NCBI RefSeq assembly: GCF_000423185.1
Contig: NZ_AUHM01000009.1
Coordinates: 124,001 to 188,000 of the forward strand
Direction of reading: 5' to 3'
DNA: 64,000 nt
From: Inquilinus limosus DSM 16000
GTDB taxonomy: Bacteria > Pseudomonadota > Alphaproteobacteria > DSM-16000 > Inquilinaceae
The position numbers and the translations under genes were made by a program. The notes below the pieces were generated by a model, which was given only the letters and a program-made list of their open reading frames with translations, was not told the DNA's origin and did no database searches. Of this stretch, positions 32,914-41,375 are shown in pieces (the first letter of the stretch is position 1; each line of letters starts with the position of its first letter).

Positions 32914-34323
32914 TCAGGCGACACCCGCGGCGTAGTGGAGCGCGATGCTCGCGGCCGAGCAGACCGCCAGCGTCCACATCACGCCGAGCCTGAAGCGGAA
33001 CAGGCAGAGGCCGGCGACCGCCGCCAGCGCCAAGGCCCAGAGATCGAGGCTGTCCGGCACCGGTGCGGCGAAGGACATCCCCAGTCCCTGGATCGGGACG
33101 GTCTGGCGGAACAGGGCGTGCAGCGCGAACCAGACCGCCAGGTTGGCCACCACGCCGACGATGGCCGCCGTGACGGCGGAGAGGGCGCCGGACAGCTTGC
33201 GGTTCTCCTGCAGCCGCTCGATGAGCGGCGCGCCGAGGAAGACGAACATGAAGCACGGCAGGAAGGTGACCCAGACGGTCAGCACCGATGCGATCACGCC
33301 GCCGGGGACGCCCGAGAGGCTGCCCGGCGCGCGATAGCCGGCGAGGAAGCCGACGAACTGCAGCACCAGGATCAGCGGCCCGGGCGTCGTCTCGGCGAGG
33401 CCGAGGCCGGTCAGCATCTCGGATGCATTGAGCCAGTGATAGCCCTGGACCGCCTCCTGCGCGACATAGGCCAGCACCGCGTAGGCGCCGCCGAAGGTCA
33501 CGACCGCCATCTTCGAGAAGAACCACGCGACATCGGCGTAGGCCCCGCCGACCGGCAGCAGGGCCGCCACCGGCAGCAGCCAGAGCGCGGCGGAGACGAG
33601 GCCCGCGATGCGCGCGCTGCGGGCGAAGCGCCCGGCCCGCCCCGGATCGGCGGCGAGCACGGCATCGAGCAGCGCTGGCGGCCCGTCCGTGGCCCTGCCA
33701 TGCACCCCGCCGACGAAGTGGCCGGGCGCCGCGGCCCCGATCAGGCCGGCCACGAGCACGACGACCGGAAACGGGACGTCGAACAGGAACAGCGCGGCGA
33801 AGGAGGCGCCGGCCAGCGCCCAGGCCACGCCGCCCTTCAAGGCCCGGCGCCCGATCCGCAGCACGGCCTCGATCACGAGCAGCAGGACGGCGCTCTTCAG
33901 CCCGTAAAGCAGCGCGGCGATCACCGGGACCGTGCCGAGCGTGGCGTAGACCGCCGACAGCGCCAGCATGACGACGGCGCCGGGAACGACGAACAGCATG
34001 CCGGCGATGACGCCGCCGACCGGCCCGTGCATCAGCCAGCCGAGATAGACGGCGAGCTGCTGCGCCTCGGGCCCGGGCAGCAGGTTGCAGAAGTTCAGGG
34101 CGTGCAGGAAGCGCCGGTCGCTCACCCAGTTGCGGTCGTCGACGACCTCGCGATGCAGCAGCGCGATCTGGCCGGCGGGGCCGCCGAAGGACAGGCAGCC
34201 GATCCTGAGCCAGACGCGGGTGGCCTCGCCGAGCGACGGCAGCGGCGGGACCGCGGCCGGGGCGCCGATGGCCTCCTCCGCGCTCGCGGCGTCGTGGTCC
34301 GGCGTCGGCATCCTCTCGACCAT
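32914..34323 (-). CDS. chrA: Chromate transporter ChrA
   Basis: 469 residues with two homologous CHR halves. Conserved segments include FGGPAGQIALLHREVVDDRNWVSDRRF, the FCNLLPGPEAQQLAVYLGW loop and, in the second half, FGGAYAVLAYVAQEAV and GLAETTPGPLILVLQFVGF. About 10-12 membrane helices; exports chromate from the cytoplasm. The preferred ATG has GGGGAG 6 bases upstream; a GTG 21 bases earlier overlaps the chrB stop as GTGA and is an alternative. It follows chrB and is the core of a chromate resistance cluster. Confidence 0.93.
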   Translation of the reverse strand: MVERMPTPDHDAASAEEAIGAPAAVPPLPSLGEATRVWLRIGCLSFGGPAGQIALLHREVVDDRNWVSDRRFLHALNFCNLLPGPEAQQLAVYLGWLMHGPVGGVIAGMLFVVPGAVVMLALSAVYATLGTVPVIAALLYGLKSAVLLLVIEAVLRIGRRALKGGVAWALAGASFAALFLFDVPFPVVVLVAGLIGAAAPGHFVGGVHGRATDGPPALLDAVLAADPGRAGRFARSARIAGLVSAALWLLPVAALLPVGGAYADVAWFFSKMAVVTFGGAYAVLAYVAQEAVQGYHWLNASEMLTGLGLAETTPGPLILVLQFVGFLAGYRAPGSLSGVPGGVIASVLTVWVTFLPCFMFVFLGAPLIERLQENRKLSGALSAVTAAIVGVVANLAVWFALHALFRQTVPIQGLGMSFAAPVPDSLDLWALALAAVAGLCLFRFRLGVMWTLAVCSAASIALHYAAGVA

Positions 34324-34340
34324 CGGCGGCTCCCCGCGGA

Positions 34341-35315
34341 TCACCCGCGCTTTGTCCGGAAGTACTGGTAGAGGTTGTCGAAGATCGGCGCGCCCTGGGC
34401 GATCCGCTGCTCGTCGCCCTGGTTCGCCATGGCGACGCCGGCGATCAGATGGGCGATGCCGGTCGCCTCCTCGCGCCCGAACTTGCCGTCCTTCAGGTCG
34501 ATGTCGTGGACGATCTCGGCGATCGCCTGCAGCGCCGGATCGGTCAGGCCGGCTCGGCCCAGCAGCACCTCGAAGCTGCAGCGGTCGCCCTCATGGGTGA
34601 TCTCGCCCTCGAACATGTCGAAGCGCAGCTCGCCCGGATTTGGAACGTAGCCTTTGCCCGGCACGAAGCGGATCACCGCGTCGGGGTCGATGAAGCGGCG
34701 GATCAGCCAGGCGCAGGCGATGCGGTCGACATGCACGCCCTGGCGCGTCACCCAGACCCGCCCGACGAGGCCCGTCGCGGCTTGCGGCTGTTCCTCGGTC
34801 ATCCCGTTGTCCTCCCTGATCCGGGCTTCGAGTGCCGCGACCAGGCTCTCGGCGGAGAGGCGGCCGGTGGCTCCGAAGAAGTCGATCGTCGCGATCTCCG
34901 TGAGCCGCTTGCGCAGGCGCCTGACCTGCGCAGGCAGCTCGGCGACCTCATCCTGGGTGGCGGCCCTGTCCAGCTTGGCCGAAAGGTCACGCGCCTCCTT
35001 GGTCAGCGCCTCGTAGTCCTCGTCCCGTGCGGCGTCGAACAGCGCCCGCACCTGGCCGTCGGTGAGGCCGTCGACCAGCCGCGCCTCGCACACCATGGCC
35101 TCGCCGCCGCCCTCGACGATTTCCTTCAGGAGCCACTCGAAGTCCTCCTGCGTCTCGGCGTTCGCCGGCAGGGCGTAGACGGTGTTCTTCACGGCGACGG
35201 CGCCGATGCCCTGCAGCCGACGCCAGATCTTCACCCGGAAATAGGCCGGCTTGGTCGGCAGCTGATGGATCAGCAGCAGCCACCGCTGCTCGGCCGCATG
35301 CGCGTCATCGGTCAT
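34341..35315 (-). CDS. chrB: Chromate resistance regulator ChrB
   Basis: 324 residues. N-terminal ChrB_N domain (WLLLIHQLPTKPAYFRVKIWRRLQ, ALPANAETQEDFEWLLKEI) and C-terminal chromate-resist domain (HVDRIACAWLIRRFIDPDA, CSFEVLLGRAGLTDPAL). ChrB is a chromate-responsive regulator of the chr operon. It overlaps the chrA region by 4 bases at its stop. A separate 152-residue protein in the cluster repeats the C-terminal domain. Confidence 0.92.
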   Translation of the reverse strand: MTDDAHAAEQRWLLLIHQLPTKPAYFRVKIWRRLQGIGAVAVKNTVYALPANAETQEDFEWLLKEIVEGGGEAMVCEARLVDGLTDGQVRALFDAARDEDYEALTKEARDLSAKLDRAATQDEVAELPAQVRRLRKRLTEIATIDFFGATGRLSAESLVAALEARIREDNGMTEEQPQAATGLVGRVWVTRQGVHVDRIACAWLIRRFIDPDAVIRFVPGKGYVPNPGELRFDMFEGEITHEGDRCSFEVLLGRAGLTDPALQAIAEIVHDIDLKDGKFGREEATGIAHLIAGVAMANQGDEQRIAQGAPIFDNLYQYFRTKRG

Positions 35316-35417
35316 ATGCGTACCGTATCATCGATCCATATAAATGCAACACTTGTATCATTTTCGAATCGGGCGTAGCGTTCCGGCCCTGATCGATGTG
35401 CCGCAGTGGAGGACGCC
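35316..35417. promoter_or_regulatory. Divergent chr control region
   Basis: The AT-rich space between chrB and the SOD-rhodanese gene contains two GTATCAT repeats whose starts are exactly 30 bases apart (35325 and 35355), about three helical turns. This is a candidate ChrB-binding region. Promoter boxes could not be fixed. Confidence 0.4.
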
Positions 35418-36383
35418 ATGCCGCACCGGATCGTGCCCCTGCCGTTCAAGCCGCCCCGCCTCGACGGCCTTTCCGAACGGCTGCTGGCCAGCCATTACGA
35501 GAACAACTACGGCGGCGCGGTCCGCCGCCTGAACGCGATCGAGACCCGACTCCGGGGCCTCGACTGGGCCACGGCGCCGGTGTTCGAGATCAACGGGCTG
35601 AAGCGGGAGGAACTGGTCGCCGCCAATTCCATGATCCTGCACGAGGTCTATTTCGACGGGCTCGGCGGATCCGGCGATGCCGAGGGCGAGCTCGCCGCGA
35701 CGCTGGAGCGTGACTTCGGCAGCGTCGCCGCCTGGCGCGCGGCCTTCGCGGCCTGCGCCAAGGCCCAGGCGGGTGGTTCCGGCTGGGCCCTGCTGAGCTG
35801 GTCGGATCGGCACGGCCGGCTGGTGATCCAGTGGGCGGCCGACCACACGCATTGCCTGGCCGGCGGTGTGCCGATCCTGGCTCTCGACATGTACGAACAC
35901 GCCTATCACCTCGACTTCGGCGCCAAGGCCGGCGCCTATGTCGACGCCTTCATGCGGAACATCCACTGGCAGCGGGTCGCCGCGCGCTTCGGCCGCGCGA
36001 CCAGGCGGCAGCCCGAGGCGCCCGCCGGCCCGGGCGACGGCGGCGAGCTGTCGATCGCGCCCGAGGATCTGCGGACGCGGCTGGAGCGGGGCGAGGACCT
36101 CGTCCTGCTCGACGTCTGCCTGGCCGAGGACCTGGCGAAGCGCGGCGACATGCTGCCGGGCGCCCGGATCCGCGCGCCGGAGCGGATCGCCGAATGGGCG
36201 GGCGAGCTGCCGCGGGACAGGCCGGTGATCGCCTATTGCGTCTACGGCTTCCAGGTCAGCGGCGATGCCGTCGCGGAGCTGCGCCGGCGCGGCTTCGACG
36301 CCCGCAACCTCGCCGGCGGCATCGCCGCCTGGCATGCGATCGGCGGGCCGACGGTCCCGCTGGCCGCGAGCGAAGGGAGATGA
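35418..36383 (+). CDS. Fe/Mn superoxide dismutase fused to a rhodanese domain
   Basis: 321 residues. Residues 1-190 are an Fe/Mn SOD with metal ligands His26, His75, Asp157 and His161 (DMYEHAYHLD); the usual second-shell HH after His26 is replaced by NN-Y. Residues 215-315 are a rhodanese domain with Cys274 in IAYCVYGFQVSG. It lies in the chromate resistance cluster, where Cr(VI) reduction produces superoxide; the ChrC-type SOD is a known partner, here extended by a sulfurtransferase domain. GGAGG is 5 bases before the ATG. Confidence 0.9.
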   Translation: MPHRIVPLPFKPPRLDGLSERLLASHYENNYGGAVRRLNAIETRLRGLDWATAPVFEINGLKREELVAANSMILHEVYFDGLGGSGDAEGELAATLERDFGSVAAWRAAFAACAKAQAGGSGWALLSWSDRHGRLVIQWAADHTHCLAGGVPILALDMYEHAYHLDFGAKAGAYVDAFMRNIHWQRVAARFGRATRRQPEAPAGPGDGGELSIAPEDLRTRLERGEDLVLLDVCLAEDLAKRGDMLPGARIRAPERIAEWAGELPRDRPVIAYCVYGFQVSGDAVAELRRRGFDARNLAGGIAAWHAIGGPTVPLAASEGR

Positions 36384-36838
36384 CGATGAAATGGGTCACG
36401 CGCGAACACCCGAAGATCGACCGGATCGCCTGCCCCTGGCTGGTCGCCCGGTTCATCGACAAGGAGCCGGAGTTCCTCTACGTGCCGCCCGACAAGGTGC
36501 TGGACACGGCCCGGGAGACCGGCGCCATTCCCTATGACGTGCCCGATGTCGAGCTCAGCCATGTCGGCGAGAAGTGCAGCTTCGACGCCTTCCTGGAGAA
36601 GTACCGGCTCGACGACCCGGCGCTGCGGCAGCTCGCCGTGATCGTCCGCGGCGCCGACACCTCGCGGCACGACCTGACGCCGCAATCGGCCGGGCTGTTC
36701 GCCATCTCGCTCGGCCTGTCCGCCAACTTCCCCGACGACCACGAGATGCTGCGTCACGGGCTGGTCGTCTACGACGCGCTGTACAGGTGGTGCCGGGACC
36801 TCCAGGCCGAGACGCACAACTGGAAGCCGAAGGCCTGA
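36380..36838 (+). CDS. Stand-alone ChrB C-terminal-type domain
   Basis: 152 residues aligning with the C-terminal half of ChrB (DRIACPWLVARFIDKEPEF versus DRIACAWLIRRFIDPDAV). The domain alone lacks the DNA-binding ChrB_N part. It overlaps the SOD-rhodanese stop by 4 bases (ATGA), so both are translated together. It might sense or buffer chromate rather than regulate; function is inferred. A second ATG 6 bases later is also possible. Confidence 0.88.
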   Translation: MTMKWVTREHPKIDRIACPWLVARFIDKEPEFLYVPPDKVLDTARETGAIPYDVPDVELSHVGEKCSFDAFLEKYRLDDPALRQLAVIVRGADTSRHDLTPQSAGLFAISLGLSANFPDDHEMLRHGLVVYDALYRWCRDLQAETHNWKPKA

Positions 36839-36846
36839 GGCCAGGA

Positions 36847-37536
36847 TCAGGCCGAGGGGCGCTTCGCGATGACGGCCCGGGAGGCTTCCTCCGGACTCAG
36901 CCCCAGCGCCCGGAGGAAGAACGCCTGCAGCTCGGCCACCAGCCCGGCCACATCGGCGGTGCGGCCCTCGGCGATGGCGTGGTCGACGCCGCCGTGGAAG
37001 GCGTAGAACAGCAGCACCGCCGTCATCTCCGCATCGGCCACCGCCCAGGCGCCGGCCGCGGCGCCGTCGCGCAGCAGCTCGACCAGGCCGCGGACCGGTT
37101 CCATATGGCCGTCGACGCGGCGCTGGCGCGGCAGGAAGTCGGGCGTGTGGAACAGCACGTCGTGCAGTTCCACCTGGTCGAGATAGCCGCGCACGCCGCC
37201 CTCCAGCCAGGCGGCGAGCCGGCCGGACCAGTCGGCGGGGTCGAGCTTCGCCTGGGCCGAGGCGATGCGGGCGCTGAACCGTTCGGAGAAGCGCTCGCGC
37301 AGCGCCTCGACCAGCGCCTCCTTGCTGGTGAAGTAGAGATAGAAGGTGCCCTTGGCCACGTCGGCCGCGGCGACGATGTCGTCGATGCTGGTGCCGGCGA
37401 TGCCCTTCCTCAGCACCAGCGCCTCTCCGGCGTCCAGCAGCTCGCGCCGGCGCACCTCGGACGGCTTGGTCCGCGGCCGGGCCGCCTTTGCCTCGGCCGC
37501 GGCCGGCCGGCGTCTGCGCGTCTGCGTTTCGATCAT
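36847..37536 (-). CDS. TetR-family transcriptional regulator
   Basis: 229 residues with a basic N-terminus, the HTH at about 30-75 (ELLDAGEALVLRKGIAGTSIDDIVAAADVAKGTFYLYFTSK) and a helical ligand domain. It converges on the ChrB-like gene (8 bases away) and is divergent to the LacI gene. The target is not evident. The much longer open frame in this region on the same strand is not coding beyond the ATG chosen. Confidence 0.9.
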   Translation of the reverse strand: MIETQTRRRRPAAAEAKAARPRTKPSEVRRRELLDAGEALVLRKGIAGTSIDDIVAAADVAKGTFYLYFTSKEALVEALRERFSERFSARIASAQAKLDPADWSGRLAAWLEGGVRGYLDQVELHDVLFHTPDFLPRQRRVDGHMEPVRGLVELLRDGAAAGAWAVADAEMTAVLLFYAFHGGVDHAIAEGRTADVAGLVAELQAFFLRALGLSPEEASRAVIAKRPSA

Positions 37537-37890
37537 CGCCGCACTCTGCGTCGATCGGGCGGCGGGATGCAACCGTGAGAGGGCCGGCGCCCTCCTCCGC
37601 AGCCTCGCCCTTGCGCGCCGATAGCGGTCCATGTTACCGGTCACATCAATAAGAAGGACAAATCGACCACTGGCCGCAGGGAGGGCCGACATCATGCTTG
37701 CCATCGATCGCATCCGCCCGACCGTTCCGCGCATCCGGCCCTGCCGATGACGTGGTCCGTGGCCTGCCGCGCCACCGCGCGGCCCTGCCCCGCCGCCCGT
37801 TCCGCCGCGGCCCGGACGCGCCCGGGGGTGCGGCGCCGCCGGCGGACCGCCCCGCGCGAGGCGGCCGCGCGGCCGATCGAGAGCCAAGCC
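37537..37890. promoter_or_regulatory. Divergent TetR/LacI intergenic region
   Basis: About 350 bases with no convincing gene. Near 37620-37665 a less GC-rich section contains a LacI-type operator palindrome; the right half is GC-rich and contains a scatter of CGGCC stems. Confidence 0.5.
37631..37646. promoter_or_regulatory. GntR/LacI-type operator
   Basis: ATGTTACCGGTCACAT is one base off the perfect palindrome ATGTTACCGGTAACAT, which is the operator form known for the E. coli gluconate repressor GntR (a LacI-family protein). It lies 245 bases upstream of the LacI-type gene whose closest recognisable relative is GntR. Confidence 0.65.
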
Positions 37891-38946
37891 ATGCCCAAGC
37901 GTTCCCTCCGGCCGACCATGCGGGACGTCGCCCGTCTCGCCGGGGTCTCGCCGATGACCGTGTCCCGGGTGCAGGCCGGCAGCAGCCGGGTGGCGCCGGA
38001 GACGCGCGACCGCATCCGCCGGGCGATCGAGCAGCTCGGCTATGTCGACGACAAGGTCGCGGCCGCCCTGTCGTCGCGCCGCACCGGCTTCATCGCGACG
38101 CTGGTGCCGACCATCACCAACTCCAACTTCGCCGACACCGCGCACGCGCTGTCGGAGGTGCTGCGCCGGACCGGGTACCAGCTGCTGATCGGCTACACCC
38201 TCTACCGCATGAGCGAGGAGGAGGCGCTGGTCCGCACGATGCTGGAGCGCCGGCCCGAGGCGATCGTGCTGGCCGGCATGAACCACACCGAGGCGGCGTG
38301 CGCCATGCTGCGCAGCGCCGGCATCCCGGTGATCGAGATCTGGGACTGCGGCGCGGCCGACCCGATCGATCGGGCCGTCGGCTTCTCCAACATCGAGGCC
38401 GGCCGGGCCGCGGCGCGGCACCTGATCGCGCTGGGGCATCGCCGGATCGGCGGCATCGGCCCGGCGATCGACGGGGATTCCCGCGACTTCCGCGGCGGCG
38501 CCCGCCTGACCGGCTTCGCCGAGGCGCTGCGCGAGGCCGGGCTGCCGACCGATGCCATGGTCCATCGCGGCCAGGTGCCGCTGTCCTTCGCTGGCGGCGC
38601 CGCCGCCATGGCCCAGCTGCTCGACACCGCCGGGCCGATCGACGCCGTGTTCGCGGTCTCGGACCTCGCCGCCGTCGGCGCGCTGATGGAATGCCACCGC
38701 CGCGGCATCGCCGTGCCCGGGCAGGTCTCGATCCTGGGCTTCGGCGATTTCGAGATCGGCGCACAATGCGTGCCGGCGCTGTCCACCGTGCGGATCGATG
38801 CCGCCGGCATCGGCCACCGGGTCGGCGAGCTGCTGCTGCGCATCCTGGCCCCCGAGGACGACGCCCCGGCGCCGCCGCGGGTGATCGATGTCGGCTTCGA
38901 GATCGTCGAACGGGGCTCCACCGCCAGACGGCCGCGCCCCGGCTGA
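37891..38946 (+). CDS. LacI-family repressor, GntR (gluconate)-like
   Basis: 351 residues. HTH at 10-35 (MRDVARLAGVSPMTVSRVQAG) and hinge, then a sugar-binding-protein core. Segments such as IPVIEIWDCGAADPIDRAVGFSNIEAGRAA closely parallel GntR of E. coli. It precedes a sugar ABC transporter by 84 bases in the same direction, with a GntR-like operator upstream, so it likely controls that operon. The effector may be gluconate or another aldonic acid or sugar. Start at MPKRSLRPT; the frame upstream is not coding. Confidence 0.9.
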   Translation: MPKRSLRPTMRDVARLAGVSPMTVSRVQAGSSRVAPETRDRIRRAIEQLGYVDDKVAAALSSRRTGFIATLVPTITNSNFADTAHALSEVLRRTGYQLLIGYTLYRMSEEEALVRTMLERRPEAIVLAGMNHTEAACAMLRSAGIPVIEIWDCGAADPIDRAVGFSNIEAGRAAARHLIALGHRRIGGIGPAIDGDSRDFRGGARLTGFAEALREAGLPTDAMVHRGQVPLSFAGGAAAMAQLLDTAGPIDAVFAVSDLAAVGALMECHRRGIAVPGQVSILGFGDFEIGAQCVPALSTVRIDAAGIGHRVGELLLRILAPEDDAPAPPRVIDVGFEIVERGSTARRPRPG

Positions 38947-39030
38947 CACCCCCGCTTCCAGCCGTTCGGAAGCCACCAGCAAGACGGCGCAAGCCGCGCC
39001 ACCCCATTCCTCAGCTCTGGGAGAAGTTTC

Positions 39031-40416
39031 ATGCCCAAGATCGGTCTCCGCCATCTCACGGCGGGTTGTGCCCTGGCCCTCGGCCTCGCCGCTGTCGCGC
39101 CCGCCCAGGCGCAGGACACCCTCACCGTCTGGGCCACCAAGGGGTTCTACAAGGGCGAGGACGACGCCCTGCTGGGCCTCGTCGACCGGTTCCAGAAGGC
39201 GACCGGCGTCAAGGTGGACCTGTCGCTGTATTCGACCGAGGACTGCATCGTGAAGTCGGTCGCCGCGGTCGAGGCCGGCACGCCGCCCGATGTCGGCTAC
39301 TGCACCACCTTCGACTTCCGCACCACCGGCCAGTGGGCCTATGAGGGCCGGCTGGAGGACGTCAGCGACGTCATCGACCCGATCAAGGACCAGTTCCAGC
39401 CCGACGCGCTGTCCACCACCTTCCTGACGAACGGCAAGACCGGGCAGAAGGCCTACTACGCCTTCCCGATCGAACGCCAGACGATGCACATCTTCTACTG
39501 GAAGGACATGCTGCAGGACGCCGGCTTCAGCGAGGCCGACATCCCGACCACCTGGAACGAGTACTGGGACTTCTGGTGCGACAAGGTGCAGGCCGGCCTG
39601 CGCAAGAAGGGCAAGCGCATCTACGCCATCGGCCATCCGATGAGCGTCGCCGCCTCCGACACCTTCTTCAGCTTCCTGACCTGGGCCAACGCCTACAACG
39701 TCAAGATCGTCGACGAGAACGGCAAGATCGTGCTCGACCAGCCGGAGAACCGGGCGGCGATGATCGAGGCGGTGAAGAGCTACAGCTCGATCTTCAGCCG
39801 CGGCTGCACCCCGCCCTCCTCGGTCAACTGGCTCGACACAGACAACAACGTCAACTTCCACAACAAGACCACAGTCCTAACCCACAACGCGACGATCTCG
39901 ATTCCCAGCAAGCATCTGGACGATTCGACCAACCCGTCGCTGAGCGAGGAGCAGCGGGCCCAGGCGAAGAAGAACTACGAGGAGAACATCCGCACCTCGC
40001 TGTTCCCGAAGAAGCCCGACGGCGGCACGCTGCCGAACCTGGCGGCGACCAAGACCGCGGTGATCTTCGCCGATTCCAAGAACAAGGCCCGGGCCAAGGA
40101 GTTCATGGCCTTCATGATGAAGGACGAGAACCTGACGCCCTTCGTCGAGGGCTCGGTCGGGCGCTGGTACCCGGTCACCAAGTCCGGCGCCGCCCGGCCG
40201 TTCTGGACCGACGGCAGCGACCCGCATCGCGCCGTGGTGTCGAAGCAGTTCACCGAGGGAACCGTGCCCTTCCCCTTCGTCTACAATTACCATTTTACCA
40301 CGGTGAATGCGGAGAACGTCTGGGCCAAGGCGCTGAACCGCGTGGTCCAGGACGGGGTCTCGCCCGATCAGGCGGTTGATGAGATGATCGCCCGGATCAA
40401 GGAAATCGCGGGTTAG
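39031..40416 (+). CDS. Sugar ABC transporter substrate-binding protein
   Basis: 461 residues; Sec signal peptide ending AQAQD (about residue 28) and a type II (CUT1) binding fold (TLTVWATKGFYKGEDDALLGL, VDLSLYSTEDCIVKSVAAVEAGTPPDVGY). Belongs to the carbohydrate-binding SBP_bac_1 family. It is the first gene of a transporter operon after the LacI gene. A very strong hairpin follows, which may raise the level of this message relative to the permeases. No ATPase gene follows the permeases. Confidence 0.92.
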   Translation: MPKIGLRHLTAGCALALGLAAVAPAQAQDTLTVWATKGFYKGEDDALLGLVDRFQKATGVKVDLSLYSTEDCIVKSVAAVEAGTPPDVGYCTTFDFRTTGQWAYEGRLEDVSDVIDPIKDQFQPDALSTTFLTNGKTGQKAYYAFPIERQTMHIFYWKDMLQDAGFSEADIPTTWNEYWDFWCDKVQAGLRKKGKRIYAIGHPMSVAASDTFFSFLTWANAYNVKIVDENGKIVLDQPENRAAMIEAVKSYSSIFSRGCTPPSSVNWLDTDNNVNFHNKTTVLTHNATISIPSKHLDDSTNPSLSEEQRAQAKKNYEENIRTSLFPKKPDGGTLPNLAATKTAVIFADSKNKARAKEFMAFMMKDENLTPFVEGSVGRWYPVTKSGAARPFWTDGSDPHRAVVSKQFTEGTVPFPFVYNYHFTTVNAENVWAKALNRVVQDGVSPDQAVDEMIARIKEIAG

Positions 40417-40427
40417 GACCGACCTGC

Positions 40428-40466
40428 CGGCCCGGCCCGCGCGCAGCCGCCGCGCGGGCCGGGCCG
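40428..40466 (+). other. Strong intercistronic hairpin
   Basis: A perfect 16-bp stem with a 7-base loop, left arm CGGCCCGGCCCGCGCG, between binding protein and first permease genes. As with malE-malF, such a stem can protect the upstream mRNA and reduce read-through. No T run follows, so it is not a classical terminator. Confidence 0.7.
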
Positions 40467-40493
40467 CAGCCCTTCTCAGAGAGGACTTAGCCG

Positions 40494-41375
40494 ATGACCG
40501 CGACCACGATCCATGCGATCCCGGCCGCCGCCGGCGGCAGCCATCGCCGCACCTGGGCGACCTGGGGGGCGATCCTGCTCATCCCCTACATCGCCGTGTT
40601 CCTGGTGCTGGTGGCCTATCCGGTCGGCTACGGCCTCTATCTCGGCGCCAACCCGGACAGCTATCGGCGCCTGTTCGCCGACCCGATCTTCCTGACCGCG
40701 GCGGTGAACACGGTCCTGTTCCTGCTGATCGCGGTCAATGTGAAGATGCTGATCGCGCTCGGCCTGTCCGGCTTCTTCGCGGTGCCGCGCTGGTGGATCC
40801 GGCTGCTGCTGGTGCTGTTCATCCTGCCCTGGGCGGTGCCGTCGATCCCGACCATCCTGTCCTTCCGGGTCATGCTCAATCCCGAGACGGGCATGATCAA
40901 CCAGCAGTTGTTCCGGCTGTTCGGCATCTTCGAGGGGCCGCCCTGGCTGACCGACCCGTGGCTGGCCTTCTTCGGCGCCGTCGCGGTCCATATCTGGAAG
41001 TCGCTGCCGTTCTGGACCCTGATCCTGCTGACCGGGCGCCTCGCCATCTCGCGCGACCTGTACGAGGCCGCGGCGGTCGACGGCGCCTCGCGCTGGCAGC
41101 GCTTCCGCTTCGTCACCTGGCCGTCGGTGGCGGCGCTCTACGTCACCTCGACCATCCTGTCGACGATCTGGACGCTGGGCGACTTCAACAGCGTCTACCT
41201 CCTGACCGGCGGCGGCCCGAACGACAGCACCCAGGTGCTGGCCACGCTCGGCATCCGCTACCTGCGCAACAACAACCTCGACCTCGGCGTCGCCTCGATC
41301 ATCGTCGCCATGCCGCTGGTCCTGCCGCTGGTCTTCGTCATGGTGAAGCGCCTGTCCAAGGGAGGCGAGGCATGA
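40494..41375 (+). CDS. Sugar ABC permease 1 (MalF/UgpA-like)
   Basis: 293 residues with six predicted membrane helices; the EAA loop is EAAAVDGASRWQRFRFVTWPSV near residue 190. CUT1-type permease that pairs with the next gene. Its start is 77 bases downstream of the binding protein gene with the strong hairpin between. Confidence 0.92.
   Translation: MTATTIHAIPAAAGGSHRRTWATWGAILLIPYIAVFLVLVAYPVGYGLYLGANPDSYRRLFADPIFLTAAVNTVLFLLIAVNVKMLIALGLSGFFAVPRWWIRLLLVLFILPWAVPSIPTILSFRVMLNPETGMINQQLFRLFGIFEGPPWLTDPWLAFFGAVAVHIWKSLPFWTLILLTGRLAISRDLYEAAAVDGASRWQRFRFVTWPSVAALYVTSTILSTIWTLGDFNSVYLLTGGGPNDSTQVLATLGIRYLRNNNLDLGVASIIVAMPLVLPLVFVMVKRLSKGGEA

Noticed and set aside
36847-39861. A 1004-codon minus-strand protein ending in a TetR domain
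   Set aside because: Only the last 229 codons are protein-like; the rest lies opposite the LacI and binding protein genes.
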